From the NCBI GenBank assembly GCA_050084985.1, contig JBITNC010000001.1, positions 194,556,001 through 194,620,000 of the forward strand: a DNA stretch of 64,000 nucleotides, read 5' to 3'. The position numbers and the translations under genes were made by a program. Below are positions 35,790 to 46,687 of this stretch, in pieces; position 1 is the first letter of the stretch; every line of letters starts with the position of its first letter. This DNA comes from Nageia nagi. Lineage: Eukaryota; Pinophyta. Below the pieces are notes generated by a model. The model did no database searches and was not told the origin of the DNA. It was given only the letters and a program-made list of their open reading frames with translations.

Positions 35790-37530
35790 TGCTACACAAA
35801 AGTAAATAAGCAAGAAGAATGAATAAATTTTTACCATTTACCATCTATACAAATCAAACATTATAAGTAAACATATCCCACATGTGCAAACTTATAAACC
35901 AAGATCCGTAGAGGAATAAAGTTGAGGTTGTTTTCTTGTATAGAATTAGGCCTTCACCTAGATGCCTGCAAGGTGGAGCCCAGGTACTACCAGTCCTCAA
36001 CCAGTTCACCTTGGTCAGTAATATACTCTCACAAGGAGAAGTACCAACTATTTTCCAAGGATCCGATGTATGTTGGATCGGCCATTTTAATTATCTTGTT
36101 TAAGGTTTTCAAGTTTTCCTCCTAGGTTATCAGGATAATCCCTGAATGGACGTGCGGACATGTGGTATCACTACACACATGCCTGTCCACCTAATAGAGT
36201 TATGTCCAATCCAACAAAGGTCTTAGGGGCAATTAAAACGGATTTACCACCACTTGGTTCTTCGGACTAAAAAGGCTCCAATCTGCCCTGTCCTCACCTC
36301 GTGGCTCCCCAAACAAGTCATGTTGTAGAAAAGTACGTGCGGACGTGTTCATTTTAAGGGTTACTTCCAATATTTTGCGTTTTGCAAGTATAAAGCAATT
36401 GTGCAAAAATATAAAGTAAAATACATCATCCACAAGAACTTGACAAACCTTAAAAGTCCAATGGGTTTTGTACTAACCCCTAAAGGACATTTTACATTTT
36501 GCATACTTTACTCAATTTCATAAATTCATTCAATCACTTTAATGAATTTAAAAAGGGCTAAGTCCTACTTAGCATTAATCCATAACTTAAACATGCATTA
36601 TTCCATGACTTAAAAATTAAGTAATAAACATGCATCATGCATTATTTAACTTAAAATTTTAAGTACTAAGCATGCTTTCTTCCTCAAACAAGATTAAGAG
36701 GCATGCATTACAAATTTAGCATGCAAGATCTAGATAAAGTTTTAAGTAAAAATTATACAAATTCCCCCCTTTTCACTTAAAGTTTTATCCCTAAAAACTT
36801 GTATGCTACAAATTGTCTTTTAAGTATGCATTTCAAGTAAAAATTTCGCTTGTTTACTTAAAAAAATAGCACACTTAGATTACCTTAGCAAATTTATACT
36901 AAAAAAATGTTTTGCCTAAGTAAATTACCATACTTAGAGAAAATTATACTCCAAAATATCTTCCATGTGCCTCATTTTTTTTAAAGAAATACTTATTTTA
37001 AAGTATTATAGTCAATGCTTAAAATTGGAGTATAAGTACTTCTAAGTGCATTTAACAAATGACTTGTAAGCAAAAAATATTAAATGCAAAAAGTATACGT
37101 TTGCTTTTTTTTTTTGGAACTTACAAGTATTATGGAAAAAGAAAGGAGACCCATACCCTTATTACATGCATATTTAATGCTTCTTTTACTTCAAGCACTC
37201 CAAAATACTCCAAGTCAAAAAAAATAAATAAATGCTTTTAGGTAAAAACATGATGGCTACCCTTCCCTTACCAAGAAGGAGTATACGTTGCCTCTTGGGA
37301 GTAAGGACATAAAAAATCAAACCCCCTCCTTAGTTGGTAAAAAAAATTAAATGCATGTTTGTACTTAAAAAAAATGACCCCCCCTTTTTCTTCTACCAAG
37401 AAGAGCATACGTTGCTTTTGGAAGTGCATTTAAAAACTATGCAAAGTAGTCAACCAAAAACTTAATGCTTCTAAGCGCATTAAATGAAAAAGAAGACTTG
37501 CAAAGGGTTGAGCAGCCATCACACTTAGCT
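35790..37530 (-). other. Copia untranslated leader, AT-rich part
   Basis: This is non-coding leader between gag and the GC-rich insert. A motif with accaagaag followed by atacgttgcc-like sequence occurs twice (near 37269 and 37395). No coding frame is supported. Confidence 0.6.
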
Positions 37531-38540
37531 GTGGGAAGCAGGATGACCTACATGGAGGCACTAGAGGACAACCAATGGAGGGAGTCCAAGGTCAGCAATG
37601 GAGGTGATGGTGGCCATGCGTAGGAGAAGAGTAGATGGCGAGGGAGGAGGGAGAAGGATACGCAGAGGTGAGAGCTGGACCGCGACTGTGGACAGCCATA
37701 GGGGTCTGAATGGGGCTGGCAACTGAGAGGAGGAGCACGCGCGCAACAAAAGACCATGGCCTTGGAGAGCACTGCGGGGGCGGCAGAGAGACATCGCGTG
37801 GAGCTCGCGACAACAGGGAGAGGGAGAGAGCACAACCCAAGTGCGGAGCAGAGATGCGTTTCAAGGAAGAACCAATTCAATATTCTTGCAACAACTATCA
37901 TTTATATCTGCTTAACCTTCATGCAGGGAATAGCTAAACGGTTGGTTAGAGCTTCAGAAATTGGAGAGAGGTGTACGGAGGAATTATCATGATGATATTT
38001 CTGTCATTGTCATTTACCTAGACCATCAAGCAATAAGCCACCACTCAAATCTTCCTTCCCATTTGCATGAGAGTGGATCACACTGCACATCAGCACCAAT
38101 CGATATCATGGTCTGGGCGTGCACAGGCAGATAAGGAAGTTCCCAAACGTCATAGACCTTTTGGTTCATTGCAGTCGCAGTAGATCCAGTTGTAGAGAGG
38201 AGAGATGGTTGGCATAGTGCAACCGTGAGGGCCAGAGAGGGCCAAACAGAACAAAGGAAGGAGAAGAGTAGGGAGATGCCAACCGCAGGTGGGAGGAGTA
38301 GATGCAAAGAAGCTATGCACGATGGAGAAGGAAGTACGAGGGTGAGAGAAGACTGCATTTTGGCACTCTGTCAAACAATTTGCAGACCCTTTCAACGTAT
38401 CCGTTTTGTGCATTCCATATCATTCAAACACAGAGCAGAGGGAGGAGGAGAGGTCACGCCCAGCTGGCGAGGGGGTGCTACAGTGGAGATCGCCGCTCAG
38501 AGTGCTGATGACTCGCCACCTCCACTCAACCAACGTGGCC
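37531..38540. other. GC-rich host-derived segment inside the copia leader
   Basis: About 1 kb of clearly higher GC content than anything around it lies inside the AT-rich leader. It contains the PP2C exon listed next (37927-38120), flanked by purine-rich, Arg-codon-like sequence on both sides. Several overlapping open frames on both strands are a consequence of the composition. No terminal inverted repeats or target duplications were found, so how it was acquired is unknown. Confidence 0.55.
37927..38120 (+). pseudogene. PP2C-type phosphatase last-exon fragment
   Basis: The fragment starts right after an intact splice acceptor (cttcatgcag) with GIAKRLVRA. Then, with a deletion of about 17 codons and a one-base shift, it reads ERGVRRNYHDDISVIVIYLD. 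This is the C-terminal signature of plant clade D protein phosphatases 2C, where HDDI(S/T)VIVxxLD includes metal-binding Asp residues. A tail of about 30 codons ends at a TAA. It runs opposite to the copia element. The retained intron border shows that genomic DNA, not mRNA, was captured. It is not functional. Confidence 0.82.
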
Positions 38541-39100
38541 CTCAAAAAAAATTGAAACCTTCAATTTATTATTTTGTAAAAAAAATATTGTAAATAAGGT
38601 TTTAGATAATAATAATGTATTTCAAGTGAAGGTATTAGCTTAGTAATCATAAATCTCCCTCCCCTTTTTTTTGATATATTGTAAGGTGTACAATAAATTG
38701 CAAAATAAATTTACCTTCACTTGTGTTTACTTTAAACAAGAAAAGTAAACCTCAAGAAATTAGTTCTTAATCAATGCTACTAACAAACAACATGTTAGTA
38801 AAAATATTTGCATTACATAGTATCCTCTTAAAAGGTATATCATGTATTAAGCATTTTGTAAAAAGCATGCTACTAACATAAGAGGTTAGTATAAAAAATG
38901 CTTGCATTGCCATTTTGATCATATTTTGCAAAAAAAAAAAGCTCCAATATCTCACAAAATATGTTAGTATCTAATGCAATAATTCATAAGATAACCAAAT
39001 GAGGAGGAAATTTATACCTTCTCTTAGTTTTACCTCACCAATGGGATGTAAGATGAGGAATGAAGGCCTTCAAGATGTTGAAGAAGAGCTTCCACACCAA
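38541..39100 (-). other. Copia untranslated leader, promoter-proximal part
   Basis: This is AT-rich leader next to the primer-binding site with no coding frame. Confidence 0.6.
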
Positions 39101-39113
39101 GCTCTAGATACCA
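39101..39113 (-). other. Primer-binding site of copia element
   Basis: On the minus strand this reads tggtatctagagc, two bases inside the 5' LTR, matching the initiator tRNA-Met site typical of plant copia elements. Confidence 0.85.
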
Positions 39114-39115
39114 AT

Positions 39116-39606
39116 TGAAGGAATTAGGACTACACTAATCCTCAAGGTCCAAGACTATAGAAAACTATCATTCAACTTTTACAACTAATAACACCATTTA
39201 CACAAGATAACACAAATATAATGTGGTTCCTTCCTCCTTGGGAGTACATCCACAACTAGTTCTCAATTCTCAATCTATGCACCTCTTACTACAATTCTCT
39301 TTCTCTCCTCTACACAAACTAGTAGAGTAATCTTACTCCAAATCTTAGTTATGTTACAAGAGGAGAGGCCCTCTATTTATAGCTTGAGAGCACCTCTCTA
39401 ACCTCCCTTTAACCCAAGGGTAAGGTTAGGGTTACAATAAATGTATGACCTAACTTTAACCTACCAACTAACCCCATGGTAAGGTCAAAGTCTACACATA
39501 ATAAAGAATTCAATTAATCCCTTAAGGTATCTACATATCCTTTAAGTGATTAATTGAATTTACAAGAAGTTTAGATATTCACAATATTTCATTACAAATT
39601 CTAACA
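39116..39606 (-). repeat. 5' LTR of copia element
   Basis: The 491-bp LTR is nearly identical to 30326-30815, with the TATA box tataaatagagggcc on the minus strand near 39380. It is followed by the duplication cattt. Confidence 0.92.
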
Positions 39607-39611
39607 CATTT

Positions 39612-40237
39612 CAAGTTTGCATTGAGCTCCCCAATCGCACAATTTCAAGAACATGCTTGAGCACTCATTCGAATCGGTGCACCAAAGAGGAATAAGGGAT
39701 CAAAGGCATGCCTGTGCAACCAGTTGACCATTTTTTACTAAGGCATTTCATTTTACCCTCTAGTTGAACATGAAGGTTTGAGGCGCATGTTTTGAAGCAC
39801 ATGCTTAAGCACTCATCCAAATCCATGCACCCTAGTGTGAAGTGATGAATTGGCCTTCGAAGAAGAAATTGTAGCCCTAAAATTGACTAACCCAAGTACC
39901 TAGTCGCATGCTTTCTAGGCAATGAAAAAGCACACATGCAAAATTGTGCACCCTGGGGTCAGAGACTGAAATTGTTTAAGTGTAAGAAGCCAAGAGTTGA
40001 GAAGTCAAGAAGACAAGTGGAAGACATGCATCATGCCATGCACAGGCCCTCCATGCATCTCCTATAAAAGAGGGCAGCCCTAGTCCATTTCTGCAAGACA
40101 TTTTGCAGCCTAGACCTACACGTCTGGCCATTTTCTGTTGCACCCTCTAAAGCATCCAGCTTGATACTAAGTCATTTCTGGGGCATTCCTAGCCACTTTT
40201 GGTCCTTTTTCTACATATGTTTTTTCAAAACTCTAAG
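39612..40237 (+). repeat. TATA-containing tandem repeat array, right part
   Basis: This continues the array at 29011-30325. Motif copies aacatgcttgagcac (39652) and cacatgcttaagcac (39800) are each followed by ggtgcacc or catgcaccc. A third TATA box (tataaaagagg, 40063) lies about 175 bp before the S ORF start. It is probably the proximal promoter of that ORF. Confidence 0.6.
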
Positions 40238-43200
40238 ATGACTTCCAAAGTAAGACTGCCCCCATTAAAAGCCAAGAAAACCTAGGGGCAACTTTTTGAA
40301 AGACATGTCACCAAAGATCAGATGACAAGGCTCTTGAGGGATAGCCAAATAGAATTTCAAGAAAAAGAAAGACCAAAGCTCCCTGAAGCCAAATTCAAGG
40401 GGAGATACATCTTCGTTAGAGACACAGATTAGGAAAATGTTGACCCCATCCAGACCATAGCCTTCATTGACTCCATCAGCAAGAAGGATCTATCAGGTGA
40501 AGTCATCCACTCATGTGAATTATTCAATGCCACCATGATACCTTTTGCAGTTTCATTTCTTGACTTGTGCTATGAGGTAGCCAAGCGATGTAAATATGAC
40601 AAGAGAGTCCTCCTGGACACAGAGGAAAATGTGATCATGGACTCCTCCCTTGAAGGGATTGAAGCAACCTTTGGCTGCAAAAGATATGGCGATGATTACA
40701 CACTAGCCAATTCAAAAGAATTCCATGATTCCACTACTTGGCCTGGGGACTACATCAGAACATGGCTTTATGAAGACTACCAAAACATCTAGGGCCAGAG
40801 ATTGATCAACACCTGTAGGGAGGAATTCTTGTCTACAGTGGCCATGTTGATCACTTTGTTGTCCAAAGTCATAAGTCAGGAGAATGAATCCAAGTATAGG
40901 AAGGAGTTCATTGGATTCATTGAAGTGATCAACTCGAGGAGAGCTATCAAATGGAGTAGGGTAATCAGTGATGCCCTACGCCACCAGCTGGCCTACTTCG
41001 GCTCTTCCAGAAGATTTTACATGAACTATTATCTTTTGTACATGTTGCACGACAAGCTCAGATCAAGAGAGCTTGCAAATGAAAGATATTTGGGTCAAAA
41101 AGGCATTCATGTGTGGCGAGTTTATGCAAAGTGGTGGTATCACAACAAGTTTTAGCATTTCTATGAAAGGAATGATTGGTGGGAGTACCTCATCTAAAAA
41201 GACATTAAAGGGGAATCAGTGGTCAAGAGGATTTCTGATGCTGCCATTCAAGCCATTAGTGTACATGTAGATTTTTACCTACAATATGTTGATCATACCT
41301 ATATCAAAGTTTATGGCTTCGAAGAGCAACCCCTTCTCCTACCCAAATATGCTAGTGACAGGTTCATCCTCATGGAATTTGCTATACAATTGTTCGTTTT
41401 GAAGGAACAAGTATGGAGAAAGAAGGATGCAACCATTAACTTGCCTATCTCAATCGCAAGTTATGTTTTGCAGATGTGGGTTGAGGAAAACAATATGAAG
41501 GATTTGCAGTAGTACATGTTCTTCAAGGAGATGGCATCTAGGAATTATGATCCTAGAGGTGTAATTGCTCATTTCCAAAACATTGTTTTCCAGAAACCAA
41601 TTACCCATCAAATAAATCTTTAGGGAATGCATACAAATACCAAAATGTACTGGATGAGGAGGAGATAGCAAGGATAGCTAGTCTTTTGAAAAGAAATAAG
41701 CCTCCCCTTTAGGCAGAAAAAAACACATCAAAGACCCAAAACTGTGAAGGCAAGATCCAAAGAGGTCCCACTAAGGATCAAAACATCTCCTCCTACCAAT
41801 TGTGCACCTCCATAGTGCAAAACGTCCTTGCTTCCCGCTAGGAAAAGACAAGGAGCTCCAAGGGAACACACCTCAGACCTTAGCAAATGCAGTGTAGTGA
41901 TGGCTGATTTGAGAGATGCTGGCTATTGCACTGTCCCCTTGGACATGTTGGAGGAGTCCTGTGTCAATAATTCACCCACTAAAGAGATTCTTTCCAGATC
42001 CACTTATCCTCCTAGATGTAGGGAAAAAATTCCCTTGTTGCAACCAAGTTCTAGTTCTTTTGAACATTCCACTTCTTCTTTTGATGAAGAAAATGATGAG
42101 GAACCCGGCTATATAGTAGAAGGCTCCGAGGAAGAGATAAAGAGCCAAATAAGTGATGAGGAGATTCATAGTGAAGAGGAAGAAGAAGATGCTGATGATG
42201 CTACTGATGAATAGTACCCCGAAGATAAGACAACGTAGCTGTAGGTGCTTCTGCACCTGATGAGATGGAGATCGAAACTCTCCTAAATGATGATGATATT
42301 GTGGACATTGGGACCTCTGATGATGAGGTCCAAATTATCGAAGTAAAGTGTGCCAAAGAGGTGGGTGCCTCCAAGCCCTCTCCCACCGAACATAGAAAGA
42401 GGTCACCTTCGTCTTCCCAAAAGCCTTTTGTGAAGAGGACCAGCCATGAAATATCTCCTCAGACATGAAAGAAAGGCATATCAATCAATGGCAATGGCAA
42501 ATATGAAGAAGACGAAGGGGAGAATGAGGACCAAAAGAAGAAGAGAAAGCAGAATGAACACCAAGGTTAGGAAGTTGCCCTTGTCCAGACTACTTCAACC
42601 AAAGAGGTCAAGAAGCTTAGTAGAGGTCGATTGTTGGTGTAGAGGCTTCCTCCCCAAGTAGCAACCAAACATCCAGACCTTGACTTGGATGCTTGCCTTA
42701 GAGCCCTCAGCATGAGTAGGGCTCATGATGAGGAGATAGATTAGAACTTGAGATCTAAGGATGAAGAAGAGGAGCTCTTCGATGGTGAGAAGGTTAGAAG
42801 GGTTGATACATTTGTCTCCACCACTCGAAAAGAGATCTCCATCAATCATTGCTATTCAAAGGAGAAACATCCTCATAGGCCAAAGCACTATATGATTGAG
42901 ACGTTCAAGATGCCTATGAAGTTGGGACTGACAACCTGCAAACACATAGTGACCCAGAACGTTGCAATCATGGAACAGGAAGGCTATGAAGCCAAAAAGG
43001 AGGTGAAAAGGCTGAAGAAGGAACTCATGGCCAGCAGGAAGATTATCAAGGAGTTTCAGACCATCAGCACCACCCTTGTTGACCTGAAGAAGCAAACCTC
43101 ATTCCATGAAAGATGGGAGCTGATGAAGGAGCAATTGAAGAGGGAAATGATGGAAACTATTAAGAAGTTGTCTTCTCAAATATACAATCTCTTCGAGGAA

Positions 43201-43770
43201 GGTGTTGATATCCGAGAACTCAAGTCCCAAATCACAGCACACCTTAATAAGTTGGATGGTTACCTCCTTAATATCGCCCATTTGCAGCAGATTTTCACTA
43301 ACAGGCCCAAGAAATTGGTCTACTGCCACAAATTCATGTATCATCATGACTGGCTGAAGCATGCACTTGAGAAGTACAATGCTATTTTGAAAGTGAGAAT
43401 CTCCTTGAGGATCAGATGAGCAGATATGTGTACCAGCTCAGACTCCAAGGGGAGGATAACAGCATGCAGAAAAAGGAGGCATTATTGGTAGAGGCCAAGA
43501 ATTTGATCCAAGAGCATCTAGACATTGATGACCTCAGTTTGCTAAGAGCAGGGCATCCCATCATCCATGAAAGACAAATGGTCATTTGGAAATACTAGAT
43601 GCAAGCTACATCCAAGCAAATTGGGGATTGTTTTCGGCAGAACAACAGCATTATTGGCATGATCTCCAGGGGTGTGCGGAAAACCGTGGCATTCTTGGAG
43701 GAGACCATTGAATTGTACGATCTCACCAGCGAGGAGTGGAACTTCACTGGTATCGGATCAAATCTGGCCT
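40238..43770 (+). pseudogene. S-family long protein of unknown function, copy 2
   Basis: The frame starts ATG ACT TCC at 40238 and runs about 1175 codons with TAG stops near 40286, 40428, 40790, 41153, 41511 and 41620 and a frameshift between 42214 and 42265. The N-terminal half holds KYRKEFIGFIE, RRFYMNYYLLYML and LKEQVWRKKD blocks shared with copy 1. The middle (about 42060-42320) is strongly acidic with Ser, then basic. The C-terminal third (about 42960-43260) is a Lys/Glu-rich coiled coil followed by a HHDWLKHALEKY segment and an EEWNFTGIGSN end. No catalytic motif was seen. The two-copy occurrence and the promoter-like array upstream suggest a transposon protein. Confidence 0.65.
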
Positions 43771-44384
43771 AGGTCTGATCCACTCACAGATTCTATCTAC
43801 GATAATCTTTCTTTTGTTTAATGCATATTTAATGGTGGTTGATGTTGTTACACTCAGACTTTATTTGATTTGACTGGTGTAGGGATGAGGTTTTGCTCCT
43901 GCCAGGTCAAATGAGGCCGAATTGGAAGGAGAGGAAAAGAATGGAGGAATGTTCGATTGGTTAGACGAGCAATGAAGGCCATCCAATACCCGTGGTACAA
44001 CAAACAGAATCTCGTTGGGGTTTGATGGAAGGTAACTTTGGCTTCCACTCAGAAAGAAATCCCTACGGCCATCCCAATCCAAAATTCATAAGGACTTTTG
44101 AATATGGGAATTGAACTTCTTTGGGACTGCTCCAACAAGAAAGACTCAAACTTTGAGGTAGATTGGAGCTTTGTAATGCAACCAATGCATGGATGGTGTA
44201 ACCAAGAACCAGCAAAGAAAGATGGATGCCTGTAGCACTTTGTTGAAGCTACGGGGAACTTTTGTGATAGTTTTTGAATCATATATAATACCAATAAAAT
44301 ATCTATACACTCATGTACATACAGAATTTAGGGCCCTGTTTTTTGGAAAAACCACTATAAACATTTTACCCTTATCGAAAAAAA
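43771..44384 (+). other. 3' tail with poly(A) of the composite insertion
   Basis: This non-coding tail shares gatgaggttttgctcc (43885) with the tail of S copy 1. It ends in acccttatcg followed by eight A (44378-44385) and then the 17-bp duplication, the arrangement seen at plant LINE 3' ends. No LTR follows the S ORF here. Confidence 0.6.
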
Positions 44385-44401
44385 AGCAGATAATCTTATA
44401 A
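44385..44401. repeat. Right copy of 17-bp target duplication
   Basis: agcagataatcttataa, identical to 13826-13842, directly after the A tail. Beyond it the helicase intron resumes (atagtttc). Confidence 0.85.
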
Positions 44402-44431
44402 ATAGTTTCAAATTTTAACAGAAATTTTGAC

Positions 44432-44488
44432 TCTTGAGCAACAAAGAAGAATAAGGGTCCAGGTGTTTGCAATAACAATCTCACATCC
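44432..44488 (-). pseudogene. Prp28-like helicase exon, TPGR region, frameshifted
   Basis: An acceptor (gacag) above 44488 is followed by GCEIVIA, then an extra A that shifts the frame exactly at the conserved TPGR motif (ACACCTGGA is still readable in the shifted phase). The remainder is poorly preserved and the donor is unclear. In the family this exon links GGQSIExQGFKxRQ to RYAVLNQ, which are found at 44796 and 13778, so gene order is kept across the 30-kb insertion. Confidence 0.7.
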
Positions 44489-44795
44489 CTGTCAATTTGT
44501 AAGAGTTAGGAAAAATATGTACATCTAAACAATTAATCAGAGGTATTTATGACCATTGTAGACCATGAGAAACTCAAGAAATGTCAGAAAGCTAAGAGAC
44601 CAATATTTGAATTGTAAATAAAACAAAAGCAGAACCACCATCAAGTCAAGCAATTAGACTTTAGGGAAATAATCATTTCTGTAGCATAGTAAAACTAAAT
44701 CTACTTTCAGTTTATTTGGTGCCATAGAAAAAAAATTAAAATTTTAGGAAATTTTGCCTGAAAAGGAACATAGATGTTAGAAGTTTCATACACAC

Positions 44796-44861
44796 CTGAC
44801 GCAACTTAAAACCTTGGTCTTCAATTGATTGACCTCCAACATTTGAAACCACTCAAATATT
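44796..44861 (-). pseudogene. Prp28-like helicase exon, GGQS region
   Basis: An acceptor (gtgcag) precedes a short exon encoding VVSNVGGQSIEDQGFKLRQ and ending at donor gtgtgt. The GGQSIExQ stretch is characteristic of Prp28/DDX23. The first dozen bases (aatatttgagt) appear to have lost several bases relative to a YLGIxVV start, so the upstream join is out of frame. No further upstream exon (PTREL, Walker A) was recognised up to 46680. Confidence 0.8.
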
Positions 44862-45167
44862 CTGCACAACATACGAGAGTATGTTCACCATGGAATTTTG
44901 AATATTCCATTAATACATGAGTTCCGTAAGTCTTTCACATGGAAATGATCAAAAGTACATTTTTTGTAAAGAGCATATTCATTAAAATCAACATATTACG
45001 TAAACTTTGTTATCGAATTCTGTAAAACAAAGTTGCAAGGAAATCAACATTCCTTATGTACATGCCCAATAATTGAATGTTCTGGTATGAATTTCAGCCT
45101 TTTACGATAAAACATATGAAAGTAGTTTAGTGGTGCATTCTCACAAGAATTAGGAAGAGACATAATA

Positions 45168-45236
45168 TCATTCCTGATCGCCAAATTTAATAGAGCTCTG
45201 TTCTTTAAGACATAATATCATTCCTGATCGCCAAAG
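45168..45236. repeat. Short direct duplication
   Basis: A block of about 27 bp (gacataatatcattcctgat and the gcc that follows) occurs twice, about 38 bp apart. Confidence 0.8.
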
Positions 45237-46369
45237 TTGCATACGAGAATGACCAGCAAAATAAATGCTATTTCCTTCTTGATGATCATCAAGCAAGTGA
45301 AATTGGTAGCTTGAAGAGAAGAAAAAAGTTTGCTTTCATCACTAGTATTATTTAGTTGAATTACATAGTGTTTATATGTTGTTTTTCTACAAATAAAGCT
45401 TCAATTCTTGTAGAACATGGGAAACATATTAAGAGACCCGAAAAACTAACTACAATATAAAATCAAGGGCAAGTATTTGAAGTAAGATATGTCTGGAATC
45501 AAAATATCCATTAAAATTTGGCTTCGCAACTGTCTCTGCGCATCAAACAGTTATCTCTATTGATGTTTTCACTCAGATAAGGTTCTCCTGAGAATTCATA
45601 AGTTCCAGGTTTCCTTTTCCATAGTAATCTTCTTTGGTGCCACACCAAAGAGATCAAAATGTCTTGGCCCTTAACAGAATGATGAATAGCCCATTTGTAG
45701 ATGAATATTTTCTGGTGCTAAACCCTTTTCCAGTGAAGGCATGGCTTCAGCTATGGAGACAGATTCAAATCAACAGCATTCTGAGCAAAGAAGAGTAAAG
45801 ATTATTTGCCTTGAGGCAGTGGAAGAAGGCCCAATTCCATATTCCAATTGAGAATAGATAGGTGAATATATATAATGAATCTTACCATTCTTCCAGCTGT
45901 GAAGGAATGACACTTATAAAAGTGGGCATCTATTCTCTGAAGAATTCTGCGAAAAAAAAAAAAATTGTTCTATGATTTGTAATTCTGTGCTTATCTACTT
46001 ATACGTATAAAAAGCTGCAAAGAAATGAATGCAGCATCTTCTAATTCAATTAATTCCAAGAAACAATTCAGCAGTCATTAGCAGAACATTTATGGTTGAT
46101 GACTGAAATCTTGTGCGAGGCATTTTGACACTTTAAAACAGGAATTGCATAGTTTAATTTGCAGTAATGCAGGAGATACTGAAATTATTTTTTAGTGTAT
46201 GCTCAGAGATATGAAAAATTACTGACAATATATATTCAGTTATACTATAATTTTGCATGCATATTTTAACTGGTCGGCCTCTTTACAATAGCCTTCTTGG
46301 CATTTGTCTTTATGGAAACCATTTTGTCTGTGGCTAGCCTCCTCAATTGCAGCTCTAGGTCTTTACAGA

Positions 46370-46650
46370 AACCATCTCTCTTCTATTTCTATCTCTCAGG
46401 TTCCATCTAAAAACAATGACCATGACTTACTTTCAGCTGTATAATTATTTTTTCTACCTAGCATCAAGAGCCAGCAAGGCAGAAAATATAAACGGTCCCT
46501 TTATGATGATACCATTCAATTTTTAAAGAATTAGACTCGCATATCCTCCATCTATGGAAACCATCTCTCTTCTATTGTACAATTATTTTTCCACCTAGCA
46601 TCAGGTGCCAGCAAGGCAGAAAATATCAAGAGTCCCTTTATGGCAGCTAT
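46370..46650. repeat. Imperfect duplication, about 165 bp apart
   Basis: The order aaaccatctctcttctat, then a cctagcatca block, then gccagcaaggcagaaaata, then tcccttta is present twice (about 46370-46505 and 46557-46642). Confidence 0.75.
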
Positions 46651-46687
46651 CCTGTGTTAAACTCTAATTGTGTCTCTGCAAATTTCA

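Larger units (their letters stand above)
30326..39606 (-). mobile_element. Ty1/copia retrotransposon, TSD cattt
   Basis: This 9281-bp minus-strand element has LTRs at 39116-39606 (5') and 30326-30815 (3'), with cattt duplications (30321-30325, 39607-39611). It has the full copia order gag, protease, integrase, reverse transcriptase, RNase H. The LTRs differ at roughly ten positions, so it is young compared with the gypsy remnants. Four nonsense codons and a gag frameshift make it non-autonomous. Its 3.3-kb leader is unusually long and carries host gene sequence, and its 3' UTR carries a tandem repeat. It interrupts the array upstream of S copy 2. Confidence 0.95.
44862..46680. other. Helicase intron or upstream sequence, no gene seen
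   Basis: AT-rich sequence with no supported coding frame. Two local duplications lie within it (45168-45236 and 46370-46650). Confidence 0.5.

Noticed and set aside
37548-37992. Several overlapping open frames of 75-117 codons in the GC-rich block
   Set aside because: Open on both strands because of composition; only the PP2C-like exon has recognisable content.
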